Assembly: GCA_031310005.1 (NCBI GenBank)
Contig: CM062384.1
Span: forward strand, 3,038,001 to 3,102,000
Length of the DNA stretch: 64,000 nt
Direction of reading: 5' to 3'
Source: Dactylellina haptotyla
Taxonomy: Eukaryota > Ascomycota > Orbiliomycetes > Orbiliales > Orbiliaceae
The notes under the pieces: generated by a model
What the model was told of the DNA's origin: nothing
Seen by the model: the letters and a program-made list of their open reading frames with translations, nothing else
Database searches by the model: none
Part shown: positions 24,040 to 35,308 of the stretch, one piece after another
Position numbering within the stretch: position 1 is the stretch's first letter
Layout of the letters: the number at the start of each line of letters is the position of its first letter
Program-made: the position numbers and the translations under genes

Positions 24040-26627
24040 ATGGCGTCCTCTATCAAGTCCACCCTCTTCAAGGACCCGGCGTCCACCGAGAGCACTCGCA
24101 ATATATTAAAGGTCGTCATTCTGCTAGTAATTGCCGCGGTCTCGGTCGCCAGCAGATTGTTCTCTGTCATCCGTACGTCCTCAATTATTCCGGTGTCTTC
24201 AATCACGTGGTGGGGTGGTTTTGCTAACCGTATCCGCAGGATTCGAATCGATTATTCACGAGTGTGCGTATACTCTCTCTCCTCGATTAAATATCAATCA
24301 ATTGACGCGGGAGGTTAAATTATTGACGGTTCTCATCATGCAGTCGACCCCTGGTTCAACTTTAGAGCTTCAAAGTACCTCGTTAAGAACGGCTTCTTTG
24401 ATTTCTGGAACTGGTTCGATGACCGTACGTCAACATCTTCTATAATTGTTAATACTACCAATTGGGAACTGCGGACTGATATTCAATAGGAACATGGTAC
24501 CCTCTTGGTCGTGTCACCGGTGGTACCCTCTACCCCGGTCTTATGGTCACGTCTGGTGCCATCTGGCACTTCCTGCGCATGATCTCCCTCCCCGTCGACA
24601 TTCGTAACATCTGCGTCCTCCTCGCCCCCGGCTTCAGCGGTCTGACCGCCTTCGCGACCTACCTTTTCACCGCCGAGATGAAGGACAGCTCCGCGGGTCT
24701 CCTCGCTGCTGCCTTCATGGGTATCGCCCCGGGTTACATCTCGCGTTCCGTGGCTGGCAGTTACGATAATGAAGCCATTGCCATCTTTCTCCTCATGTTC
24801 ACCTTCTACCTCTGGATCAAGGCCGCCAAGCTCGGATCTGCCATGTGGGGAGGCCTCTGCGCCCTCTTCTACTTCTACATGGTCTCAGCATGGGGTGGAT
24901 ACGTCTTCATCACCAATTTGATCCCCCTGCACGTCTTTGTCTTGATCCTGATGGGCCGCTACTCTGGTAGAATTTACGTCGCGTACTCCAGTTGGTACGC
25001 TCTCGGAACTCTGGCCAGTATGCAAATTCCATTCGTCGGTTTCTTGCCCATCAGGACCAGTGAGCATATGGCCGCCCTTGGTATCTTTGGTCTCATCCAG
25101 CTTGTCGCCTTTGTCGACTACCTGCGCGGCCAGGTCCCATCCAAGCACTTCAACACCCTCCTCCGTGCCATTGTGGTCCTCATCGCCGTTGTCTCCTTCG
25201 TCGGCCTTGTCACCCTTACCGTCACCGGTGTTATCGCCCCCTGGTCCGGCCGTTTCTACTCTCTCTGGGATACAGGCTACGCTAAGATCCATATCCCCAT
25301 CATTGCCTCCGTCTCTGAGCATCAGCCCACCGCCTGGCCATCCTTCTTCTTCGATCTCAACTTCCTCATCTGGCTCTTCCCCGCTGGTGTTTACCTCTGC
25401 TTCCGCCAATTGCGCGACGAGCACGTCTTCATCATCGTCTACGCTGTCATGTCCAGTTACTTTGCCGGTGTCATGGTCCGTCTCATGCTCACCTTGACTC
25501 CAGTTGTCTGCGTCGCTGCTGCCATGGCTGTCAGCTCCATCCTCGACACCTACCTCGAGATTGAGAGCCCCGAAGACGCTGAGGAGGAATCCGACTCCAA
25601 GAAGTCCAAGAAGACCAAAGAAGCCGCCGCCTCTGGCTCAAACACTGGAGGCTTCCTCTCCTCCAAGGCCCCCTTCATCGGTATCTACAGCTTCACATCC
25701 AAAGCCGCCGTTGTGGCCTCCTTCTCCGTCTACCTCGTCATGTTTGTCCTTCACTGCACCTGGGTCACCTCGAACGCCTACTCTTCCCCTTCTGTCGTCC
25801 TCGCATCCCGCATGCCAGACGGCTCGCAGCACATCATTGACGATTTCCGTGAAGCCTACTACTGGCTCCGCAAGAACACCCCTTACGACGCCAAGATCGC
25901 GTCCTGGTGGGACTACGGCTACCAGATCGGAGGTATGGCCGATCGAACCACCCTCGTCGACAACAACACCTGGAATAACACGCACATTGCCACCGTCGGA
26001 AAGGCCATGGCGTCGTCCGAAGAAGTCTCCTACGAGATCCTGCGCAAGCACGAGGTCGACTACGTGCTCGTCATCTTTGGCGGGTTGTTGGGATACAGCG
26101 GTGACGATATCAATAAGTTCCTGTGGATGGTTAGAATCGCTGAGGGCGTGTGGCCTTCGGAGGTGCAGGAGCGCAAGTTCTTCACGTCGAGGGGGGAGTA
26201 TAAGATTGACCATGACGCGACTGATACTATGAAGAACAGTTTGATGTGAGTTTTCCCTTCTTTACCTCTCCTTTCTCCTGAATTCCCGAGGTGTGTAAAG
26301 AGTTTTTGCTAATCGGTTCATGTGTGAAAAAAAAGGTATAAAATGTCCTACTACAAATACGCCAGCATGTTCCCACCCGGACAGGCGACCGATCGTGTCC
26401 GTGGGGCTAAATTGCCCCAGGAAGGACCGCAGATACACACCATCGAGGAAGCATTCACCACCGAGAACTGGATCGTGAGAATCTACAAGGTGAAGGATCT
26501 GGATCAGTTCGGACGTGATCATTTTTCTGCGATGGCGTTTGAGAGCGGCAAGAAGAGGGCTGGGAAGAAGGCGGGGATGGCGGGGAGGGCTGGGGGCAAG
26601 AAGGGGAGGAGGTTGGTGAGGGCGTAG
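24040..26627 (+). CDS. STT3: STT3, catalytic subunit of oligosaccharyltransferase
   Basis: ER membrane enzyme that transfers the lipid-linked oligosaccharide to Asn in N-x-S/T sequons. Model: join(24040..24172, 24240..24263, 24344..24424, 24490..26245, 26336..26627), 761 aa, all phases closing. Exon 2 is only 24 nt (RFESIIHE). The family signatures are complete: [54 protein letters not shown], many membrane helices, [19 protein letters not shown], and the catalytic WWDYG in [13 protein letters not shown]. The luminal C-terminal domain is intact ([28 protein letters not shown]), and the protein ends in a Lys/Gly/Arg-rich tail. Length is near the fungal norm (about 720-750). Identity is firm. 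Confidence 0.96.
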
Positions 26628-27538
26628 ACGCTTTGGGAGGTTTATGTGCGTTGTGACGTGGAGATGTGGGTGCATTCTTTTGATGCATCGTGAAGCGAGC
26701 GTTTTGAAGACTTTTTACTTTGTGAAACGGCTTTTTTATTTGTATAATTTTTAGTGGTGAGTTGGGGAAAGAAAAGTTATGTGAAGTGAGAAGAAAGATA
26801 TATGTAATTGCATATATAATTGCATATATTTTGCATGGTTCTCTGCGTTTAGATATATTTTAGGCTGGAGAAATACAGCTTTTGTTTAAGTACAAATAAG
26901 ACTACATATCCTGTAGTATTCGGCCTGGTAAGAGCATGATCAAACCCGGGGAAGGAGAGGCTCGAAAATAAGTATATTTGCAGCAGTTGGTTTATAACTT
27001 AAATAAACTAAATTTGATTTACAAGCTTCAGGTATATTGAGCTATTTTGAAATCATGACTGATAGAGTGATACATATATTAAAATGAGAGACAGTGGTAA
27101 TATTAAGAAGAATGCCAAACAACAAAAGCACTGGGAGTAAGCTCAAGCGATGCACAATGTCGAGCATTGTACTCCTGTATACCAACTGTTGAACTCCAAG
27201 CTACAAATAAATGAGTTCTAGCAATAAAGCCCAGGTGGGTATAAATTAACCAAAATATTGCGACCGCAAAGCAACGTCAAGAGCCCAAACAACTGCGAAA
27301 GTAGATATATATCGGCTCCACTTCAGATGCACGTGCCGCGATAGACTCGATCCTAGGTCCCCTCTGTGTTCTTCTATATCCTGGAGTCAGGATCCAAAGT
27401 TGCTGGGCTGGAGATGTTGTATTTAGGAAGGATCTTGTGTTGTCGTCCTGCCTGCATACTACTGCCACGATCTGTTACTGCCAACTATCTCACCTGGGCA
27501 CTCTTGAAGTAGACAGGTGACTCGATCTCACCAGCGCC
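26628..27538. other. intergenic, AT-rich
   Basis: 3' UTR of STT3 followed by the 5' flank of the F-box gene. It is AT-rich with ATATAATTGCATATA-like motifs near 26,805-26,830. No coding signal or RNA gene recognised. Confidence 0.5.
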
Positions 27539-28657
27539 ATGTTGACCAGGCTCCATGACGAATTGCTGCTGGAGGTGATGGAAAATCTGGACGCGAATAG
27601 CCTCTTCGCATTTGTTCAAGTGTTTCAACGGGCTAGAGATATTTTCATTGCGTATTGCGACCAAGTGATCACGAAGGCGATGGTCAGCCCACAAAACACC
27701 TTGTCTCCGAATTTCGCAAAGTACTTTCCATTTTCTCGAACCAACATCGAATACCGACTTGATCCAACAGTTGAAACCACGACACCAGATGGTCACCCTA
27801 TCGGAAGGCATTTTAAAATGCTGCTCCACCTCGTAAGGTTCGCTTGCGCATCGAATGCGATCAAAATTATCCTCGACTCTCTGTTTCCGGATGAAAAACG
27901 ACTTTGGTATATTCAGGTTCAGAATCAAAAGTCTGGATGGGACTATCTCAGCTCGATGCCAAGAATTAAATATTATGTGTATCGCATACTAGTTATAATG
28001 GGACAGAGATATGTCTATCTCAGGAATCGTGGCTTAAAAATTGATAAAGACGATAGGTTTAATCTCTACTATTTAACGCTCCTGGAGGAGGCCCTTGATG
28101 CGAATACGGACATCCCTTTACCGCCAGCGACCATCAAGATCCCAAAGAACGTTGATTCCGTTGCTTTGATTTCTTTGTACGATAACTTCACAGACGAGGT
28201 CCCGCCGATGATTGACTCTGAAAAAATATGGGTTATTAATAACGCTGCCGAGCTGAGCCAGGCTCTTGCTAAGAATTTGATCTTATACCCGAGTGCGGAA
28301 GATGATGATGGTGATGATGATGATGATGATGATGATGATAACGGTGAATCAACTGAGTCCAGAGGAGTTAGATCTTATGAATTGGTCGATTTGGTTCGGG
28401 AGTTTATCCATGTTGTTTCCTTCGATATTTTAGGCAAGATGATATTTCATGAGATTAAAATTTCGACCTGGAAGCAACGGACCAAGCCGGGACTGGAACA
28501 GAGGAAGCTTCAAGCTTCAAGCAATCGAGAAGTTGGATCGGGGTATCATGGATCGATATGGCTGGGGCGGGGACTACATGGTGTGATTTTGAACGAGAAA
28601 GAAGTTGAGGAGACGGAGCGAGCTTTCTTACTTGCTTTTGAAATGGAATTCGAGTGA
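27539..28657 (+). CDS. F-box-like protein with acidic Asp tract
   Basis: Single exon, 372 aa, ATG at 27539. The N-terminus LTRLHDELLLEVMENLDANS then LFAFVQVFQRARDIF matches an F-box helix bundle (residues 2-40). The middle (HFKMLLHLVRFACASNAIKI, YYLTLLEEALDANTDIPLPP) resembles fungus-specific F-box-like proteins. A run of aspartates (about residues 256-268), encoded by a GAT repeat, is followed by GESTESRGVRSYELVDLVRE and a C-terminal helix. It probably acts as an SCF-type substrate adaptor if the F-box is functional; substrate unknown. It is the first gene of the accessory-looking block that follows STT3. Confidence 0.8.
   Translation: MLTRLHDELLLEVMENLDANSLFAFVQVFQRARDIFIAYCDQVITKAMVSPQNTLSPNFAKYFPFSRTNIEYRLDPTVETTTPDGHPIGRHFKMLLHLVRFACASNAIKIILDSLFPDEKRLWYIQVQNQKSGWDYLSSMPRIKYYVYRILVIMGQRYVYLRNRGLKIDKDDRFNLYYLTLLEEALDANTDIPLPPATIKIPKNVDSVALISLYDNFTDEVPPMIDSEKIWVINNAAELSQALAKNLILYPSAEDDDGDDDDDDDDDNGESTESRGVRSYELVDLVREFIHVVSFDILGKMIFHEIKISTWKQRTKPGLEQRKLQASSNREVGSGYHGSIWLGRGLHGVILNEKEVEETERAFLLAFEMEFE
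28301..28339 (+). repeat. GAT trinucleotide repeat (coding Asp)
   Basis: A tandem GAT array with one GGT interruption inside the F-box gene at 27539-28657, coding for an Asp-rich acidic patch. It is likely polymorphic in length. Confidence 0.9.
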
Positions 28658-29200
28658 GCGCTTCTAGGTGCGCAGTTTATGTAACTAGATATTGCATCCG
28701 AGAGACATCGTTGACTGAATGGATGATGGGAAATCTGCTGGAACCTGCTACAGATTTCAGAAAAGTTCAGATTGATGATTCACATCATAATAAAGCAGGT
28801 TAACTGATTTGCAATCCTATGTTTTCTGAACTCGAATAAAGGTAAATTTGCCTACTATGTTCATATTCTTGTAATATTTCTATATATATGGATGTAACAC
28901 AACGTTAGATATATTTCTTGTTAGCCTAGAGGAGGAAAGCTCGTATAGAAGACTACTTTGAAATAAGGTGTATATGTTGTAAAAACTCTAGAAAATCATG
29001 CTTTAGTCGGGTAGATATGGTATACTCGCTAACTATCCCAACAACCCAACGAGCCTAATGTTCGCTCCCACCAAGCTGTAATCCTAATGCAAGATACACC
29101 GATATAAAGATTTAATTATAGTCACAGTTGATGCCTGAGCGTGAACCAATGTACCTAATTGGAATTGGAGAATGTTGATGCTAGGTAGTTTTCCTATTTC
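28658..29200. other. shared 3' flank of convergent genes
   Basis: 3' flanks of the F-box gene (+) and the Clr5-ankyrin gene (-). It is AT-rich and no gene is seen. Confidence 0.55.
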
Positions 29201-32200
29201 TCAATCATCTTGATCATATGAAGTGTCACCAGGGTAAGTCCATGCTTTGAAAATTTGGTGCGAATACTCCCCCTCAGTTTCTGTATCTTCGAGATACCCC
29301 TCAAAGTTTGCGAATATTTCGCCTTGTGACCGTTGTGATAATTCTGGGATACCAACCCCACTCTTTCGAAGCATTTCGTCACGAGATTCAGTTTTTGCCT
29401 GATTTATTGCTTCCTGCAAGACCTCTACTAGAATAAAGAACCCTGCTTTAGATGCTCTATGTTTGCAATCTTCAAGATATTTCGATGCGCCAGCATGTAG
29501 TAAGACCTTCGTGATATCTAGCTTTCCTAATTCAACAGCTATCACCAACAACGTAACGCCGGGAAATATCTCGTATTCTAGATCCGTATATGGGATTAAT
29601 CGAATGACCTTGTAAGTTTGTCCTAGTAACACGGCTACGAGGAGTGATGTTTCCAAACCCAGTATTTTTGAATGTGAGGTTTGATCGGCCGATAAGACCG
29701 GTGGTTGATATTGCTCGATAATCAGGCTGAATGTTTTCACTCCTGCGAACCATGTGGCCTCTGCGACCACAATATCAGAGACTTCAATATTTTCAATGTT
29801 TTGGAATATCGCTTCCACGATTGAAGGGAAATCGCAATGTGCTGCTAGGCGAAGGAAAGTCTGTATCTGTCTCCGAGACATTTTGTGTACATGCAGCAAT
29901 CCAATATCACACAAATGTTTGTGAAAATTCTTGTCTTGGATGCTTAAGGCCCATTCGAAGATATACTGGATCTGGGCGCTACCAATGCGTTTTTCGAACC
30001 ATGGTCCGAGCCTTCTGGCGAATCTTTCTCCTTTGGCGGGGTTGTAGATTCCTCGCTGATACCCTCGATTTTTGTTCCTTAACTCGCCCAGTGGGTAAAC
30101 TTTGTTCTCATCGCAACAGAATAAATCCATATTTTTAATAAAAATGCGTCGCGACCTCCAAGTGTCCGTGCGGTGGTATGAATCTACAAATTCCCGAAGT
30201 CTGGCCCTTTTGGACTTTGAAATAAAATTTCTGGATAACAAGAATTTCGGCTCCGAGCTATCATAAGTCGCGAGAATACCATAACTCAGATCTACCTCGG
30301 GTGAATCTCCCTTTAAATTGTAGAGAAAATTGTAAATTTTCTGCATGAATTCGGCACATTTTTGTTGATCCCAAAATACTGCCTCAGCGAGAGTATAAAT
30401 AGAATGGCATCCGTAATCATCATCGACTACATTGAAGTCCAGCCACTCGAGAAAAGGAAGGCACAATTTGATGTAAATTTGGGCCTCCCCAGATTCTTTG
30501 TTGCTTTCCAACATTTTATCGATAAGATTAAAAAGCTCTTCCAGATTATCACTGAGTTCGGTGAAGCGGGTTGTCCAGTCGATCCTTTCTTCGCCTTCAC
30601 TGTCATATTCGCTATCCTCTAAGTCCCCGAACAGAGAATGGTCATCATTGAAAGCTTCCTTTTGGGCCTCTACATCCTTTAGTTGGAGAACAATATCTCG
30701 GAGACCTAGATCTTCAAGCTTTTCTTTAAAGGGTGATTCAAGGAGAATTTCTGGTAAGATATGGGTGTGTAGATCAACTTTCCGCGCGCTTGCACCATGT
30801 CCAAGGAGGAGAGCCATGGCTTTGGTATCTTTATTAACTATGGCCCATGCTAGCGCTGTGTGTTTGATCTGACCACAATAAGGCAATACGCACATGACTC
30901 TTTTGTTGATCAGCTTTGCTCGCGCAGTTGATGGCACTGATGATATTATCTCTTCCAACAGCTCATAAGCTTTATGTTCTGTTGCAATATAAACGAGGTT
31001 ACTTTTCGACTTGATGTCAGGCGAAAATCCGTAGCGTTCCTTGCAGAGCCTTGCTAAGAGCCGATAACATTCCAACCGCTTTAACGAAATGCTAAATTTG
31101 AGAGCACTGGTGATGTCAAGCAATGGACTCGGAGTCTGGAACTCTTTGGCCCAAGCCAACCTATCGTTGCGCAATTCTGAAAGATATTTACGGCGAAGTT
31201 CCGCGTGCTCTATAAAACTATGGTATCGATCAGTGGCTCCGTGATCTACTAGCTTCATCAAGATGCTAGTATCCCCAACTGCCACCGCTGTCCATAATAG
31301 TGGAAAATAGAGGTCTGAAACGGGTAGAGTATTTAAATCAATTCCTTGCTTTACTAGGAGAGCAAAAGCTGGCTCTTGTCGATACTCAATCGCAAATTGA
31401 ATTGCAGTGGCTCCGATAAGATTTGACAAGGTGCGAGGTGTGGTCCCTGAAATATCGCCTAGTATATCCAGTTGAAGAAGAAATTTTAGCGTTTGAATAT
31501 TTCCAGTTCTTGCCGCGGCATAGAATAATTGAATAGCAAAGTTTTTAACTATCAGCTCAGAGTCGCGTGCATTTGCTTCTCCATCCCGTCTTGCAGATTT
31601 TTTCGATTGCTGGATAACCGCCCTGAGGATGTCCAAATTGTTCTGGATAATACCAGACTCGAGCAGCTTATCAATATATTGACGTTGGACACGAGGCTTA
31701 TCGGTATTGTTGGAGAGTCTGATCATGCAGGATTTTAGAAGATCAACCACAAGGTCGAGAGAGAAAGAATTCGAAGATCCTATCAGGTTAGTAGTCTGCC
31801 AGTCGTCAATGCACTTGAACGGTTTGAGGGTTAAGATATCTTTCAATTGTGTTTGACTGGTCGGGAAGTTCATCGATTTTGCTGCTTAAATAGTTAGCAG
31901 AGAATCAAACCAAAATCATCTTAGTTTCGACTTTACATGAGAAATAACTGGTTATGATATGATCAATATTGTCTTGAAAGCGCCAAGTCGGCATGATATG
32001 GAGTAAGGGATTCCTAGAAAATTTTTGCATCCATGTGTATCTATAAGTAGAGCGGGTTCTGACGATTGGAGATGCTGTCCCGGAACGGCTTGGTGATTCT
32101 GGCCAGGTAAAGAATGATGAGAAAGATGGTTGTGGTGATCCCAGTCCTCGTATATCTGCCCAGCTCTCATCAAAGAATGACGCGGGCCACACCTGGTTGC

Positions 32201-32863
32201 AAGCAGTGGGCGATGGAGATCGGGTAAGAGATAGAGGTGGAAAGTTTAATTGGGAATGAGTAGATGCCGCTGGTGATTGGGCGGCTGGTATCACTGGGGA
32301 GAAAACAGTCGGTGACGGCGTAACGAATTCAATCCCAGGCACTTCGTGTGTCATATCGATATCTGCTCGTAAAAGTTAATCATCGCGGTCTATGCGTTGT
32401 TAATTTACACACGTAGAATGTACCTCTCGGCTCATCTTGATGTAACCTATCCCGCTGTTGTTCGAAGACAGTTTGATATTTTCGTGCTTTTTTTCGTTGG
32501 ATTTCCTCGTCTCCGACGACACGGCCACCTATTTTAACCACCGTAGCTTTACCTTCCTCTGTCCTTTTTCTCTTCTCCCTCTCGATGTACTGAATATCCG
32601 CATTTGTAAGTGTCTTTTTCAGCTTCCACACTTGATTGACGACGCGATTGCATTGAGATATTCTATCAACCCTCTATTGTTTAGCTTTGAAAATCCAGAT
32701 CCAGCATTATATTTGAAACGTACGTGGCTATGAATCCTTTCTCCTTCTCTAGGGCATCTCTGATCTGCTTTACTGATTTGGCTTCTTCTAAATAGAGGGT
32801 ACGTATATATTCTTCATGAGGATTCCAGTCCTCAGGTTTGAGTTTAAGGGTGGTAGTATTCAT
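29201..32863 (-). CDS. Clr5-domain ankyrin-repeat protein
   Basis: Model on the minus strand: 32863..32724, 32662..32424, 32362..31937, 31881..29201, 1161 aa, all phases closing. Residues about 10-75 form a Clr5 domain (WNPHEEYIRTLYLEEAKSVK; GFIATISQCNRVVNQVWKLK), a short fungal helical domain often at the N-terminus of ankyrin proteins. A basic stretch (YIEREKRKRTEEGK) and a Pro/Ser-rich linker (about 127-235) follow. The 890-codon last exon carries scattered ankyrin-like repeats: FYAAARTGNIQTLKFLLQLD, ATAIQFAIEYRQEPAFALLV, HTALAWAIVNKDTKAMALLL and VTLLVIAVELGKLDITKVLL. The last acceptor is a tandem AAG-CAG (31887-31882), so two forms differing by one residue are possible. No target or pathway is known. 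The repeat family is common in lineage-specific fungal expansions. Confidence 0.85.
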
Positions 32864-33298
32864 AATATGGTCTAAATAATCTTCTGGCTTAATGTTGATT
32901 GGGCGTGTACTGATGTTGACTGGGCTCCTGGGTTTGAGAAAAAGAGCGGCAAGATTCTAACAATACAATTATCACACAAAAAACCGTTGAAACTCGAAGA
33001 GTGTAAGGGAGAGGATGCGAATAACACGATACGGGAGAGATTTAAATAATATACTCTTCAGCCTTACCCCGCTATACCGTACTCCAAATTTCGAAGCCTT
33101 GTGTTCCCATGATATCGGAAATTTTTAACTACCTTTGAAAAGTATGTCCTCTTTTAAGATATGATAATACCACACAGTTGAATATTTAAAAAGAATAAAT
33201 ACTAAGTTCCCCATCCGGTAAAGTAGTATAATATATATCGTATTATAGGAAAATTTAATTATTTGAATGTAGGCGGTAAAGTGGAGGACATCGCGCAG
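32864..33298. promoter_or_regulatory. 5' flank of the Clr5-ankyrin gene / 3' flank of the nucleotidase gene
   Basis: An AT-rich 435-bp gap between two minus-strand genes. It must contain the Clr5-ankyrin promoter. No further structure is visible. Confidence 0.45.
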
Positions 33299-34390
33299 CT
33301 ACATCGACTTCGTAACAGCAGCGGCATATTCCGGGTGGAGGAGCAAAGCTGACTGTATAACCTCAAGTAGTTCGGCATGGATACTTGCAGGCGCAGCCAC
33401 CAATCCAAAGTTATTATCCAGATCCCTCCCAGCGGTAAAATCTAGCGGTCGACCGTTTGCATCCGTTACCTTCCCGCCCACTTCTTCAAACATCATTGCA
33501 CCGCCGGCATGATCCCATATATGGGGTTGCGAGTATCCTGGTTTCGGGAGGCGGAGAATAACGTCAGTGAAGCCAAGCGTCAACGCGATATATCTCAATT
33601 GGGTGCTGTATAAATGATGAACCTTCCAATGTGCTCCTATCTTCTCCGCGATTTTGTCTCGGTGGGGGTATTGGATTTTAGTTGAGTTTATATTGTCGCA
33701 AAAGCGGATTTTGCCACGATCTTCGATCTTTTTGGGAGGAAGTACATCCCATGATGGCGCAAGCGGCCCATTGATAAGAGGTCTAATACGCACGCCTTTC
33801 CCTTTAATTGATGATAGAAGGTATCCAGCCTCGCCGTGGTTCACATCGTTTTCTTCGATCATTTCTCCCTCTAAACTTAATACAGGACAGCCAAATACAG
33901 CTACCTTTTCCAACCCGTCAACCAATAAGGAAACGCACACAACGTGCTGACCGCCATTGAGAAACCCATGGGTCCCATCGACGGGATCAATCGTCCAAAC
34001 TCGTTTCAGCGAAGTGCTGGAAGTCGCACCTCCTAGATCAATATATCGCAGCATCTCATCAACTGATCTAGCTGCTTGAAGCAGTTTTTCAGACTCGGAA
34101 TCTTCAAGATGGGTAGACGACACGAGCTCCCACACTCGTTGTACCATGTTTGAGTCTGTCCGTAGTTCTGAAGCGTCCTCTTCGCCAATAATTCCATCCT
34201 CTGGAAATGTGTTGGTAATGGCTGCTACAATAAGAGCTTGGCAGGCAAAGTCCGCCAGAGAAACGGAAGTCTTGTCCCCCTTTTTAAGCTCTCCTTTGTC
34301 TACATATTGTAGAACTTTCTTCGTAATAAGAGCGGCTTTTTGGACTACTAATTCGGCAATGTTGCGTTCTTTCTCGTACGGTTCGTCCAT
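33299..34390 (-). CDS. MET22: 3'(2'),5'-bisphosphate nucleotidase, HAL2/MET22-like
   Basis: Predicted Mg-dependent, Li-sensitive phosphatase that turns PAP into AMP in sulfate assimilation and salt tolerance. Single exon, 363 aa, the usual family length. The metal-site motifs of the inositol monophosphatase superfamily are in order: SVSLADFACQALIV with its Asp, GIIGEEDASELR, WTIDPVDGTHGFL (DPxDGT) and the late WDHAGGAMMFEEVGG. The start MDEPYEKERNIAELVVQKAA aligns with HAL2 (ERNIAELAVQ). It departs from the canonical forms I remember: THGF where HAL2 usually has TKGF, and WDHAGG for WDHAAG. Together with its place in an accessory block, this suggests a diverged paralogue rather than the only copy. 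Enzymatic activity looks intact. Confidence 0.88.
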   Translation of the reverse strand: MDEPYEKERNIAELVVQKAALITKKVLQYVDKGELKKGDKTSVSLADFACQALIVAAITNTFPEDGIIGEEDASELRTDSNMVQRVWELVSSTHLEDSESEKLLQAARSVDEMLRYIDLGGATSSTSLKRVWTIDPVDGTHGFLNGGQHVVCVSLLVDGLEKVAVFGCPVLSLEGEMIEENDVNHGEAGYLLSSIKGKGVRIRPLINGPLAPSWDVLPPKKIEDRGKIRFCDNINSTKIQYPHRDKIAEKIGAHWKVHHLYSTQLRYIALTLGFTDVILRLPKPGYSQPHIWDHAGGAMMFEEVGGKVTDANGRPLDFTAGRDLDNNFGLVAAPASIHAELLEVIQSALLLHPEYAAAVTKSM

Positions 34391-35308
34391 TGTGAAATTT
34401 CTTCCTCGACTGTAATATTCGAGCTCTCAGTGTTTCGTGTAAAAGGAGCGGAGCTTAGGAGAACTTGTAAAGTCTAAGGCATCCGTTCTAGCAGAGGTTT
34501 GGCCGTAGCCGGGTACGAATTCTACTCTAACACTAAAGAGATAAACGAGCTACTCTCTGGTGCTATGCGGAATAGAAATCAATAGTGATGACACTTTATA
34601 ATAGACTGGCCCACTTTTTCGCAGGTTATATATAGTAGCGAACACGTGACCTATACCTATGCTCGACTATCTATAACAAGACAGTGAAGCGAACAAATGG
34701 GCCCGAACGCAACTCACAGCGCGTTATATTCGAATGTTGACCGTGGATCTTCGAATCGCGATGGGTGCGGTATCACAGAGCCCCGAATAGAATACTATGG
34801 AAGGAGGCTAAGCAGCGAACCGCAGTCTTATCGCGTACAATCTAACACTAATTGCATAAAAACGCGATAAATATCTGTTCGCCCCAAACTGGGGCGGATT
34901 TTTACTGCATCAGACTCTGATATTTCGGCTCCGTAGATATGCATTAGCTATGACTGGCTATTTCAGAGCCTTTCGGGTGAGAGATACGGAGCCATTATTT
35001 ATTCACAACAAATAGAAAGTTGCATTTAAATGTATTTTCTTGGGGTTTATACAGGAGCGTATACTTTACCAATGAGATACTCCCATGCAAATTTCCTTTG
35101 AATTGTCCATACTATTTAATAGAACGCAAGGAAGTAAAATATGCGTAATTATTGATACATGCATTCGAGCCTTCAATATATCGGGAATCAAGTCTTCCAC
35201 CATTTCTTCCACACACATGTGGTATGGTTGCATTCAATTATTTACCTATCCATGGTCATATAGGTACATATTGACAACCGGCAAACTAAGTCAAAGAAAG
35301 AATAAACC
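34391..35308. other. intergenic region between nucleotidase and BTB genes
   Basis: Holds the nucleotidase promoter and the 3' flank of the BTB gene. A small forward frame at 35085-35429 overlaps the BTB coding end and has no recognisable features. Confidence 0.5.

Noticed and set aside
24885-26213. Two reverse frames (179 and 191 codons) inside STT3
   Set aside because: They lie antisense to the highly conserved STT3 exon 4 and reflect its strong C-ending codon bias.
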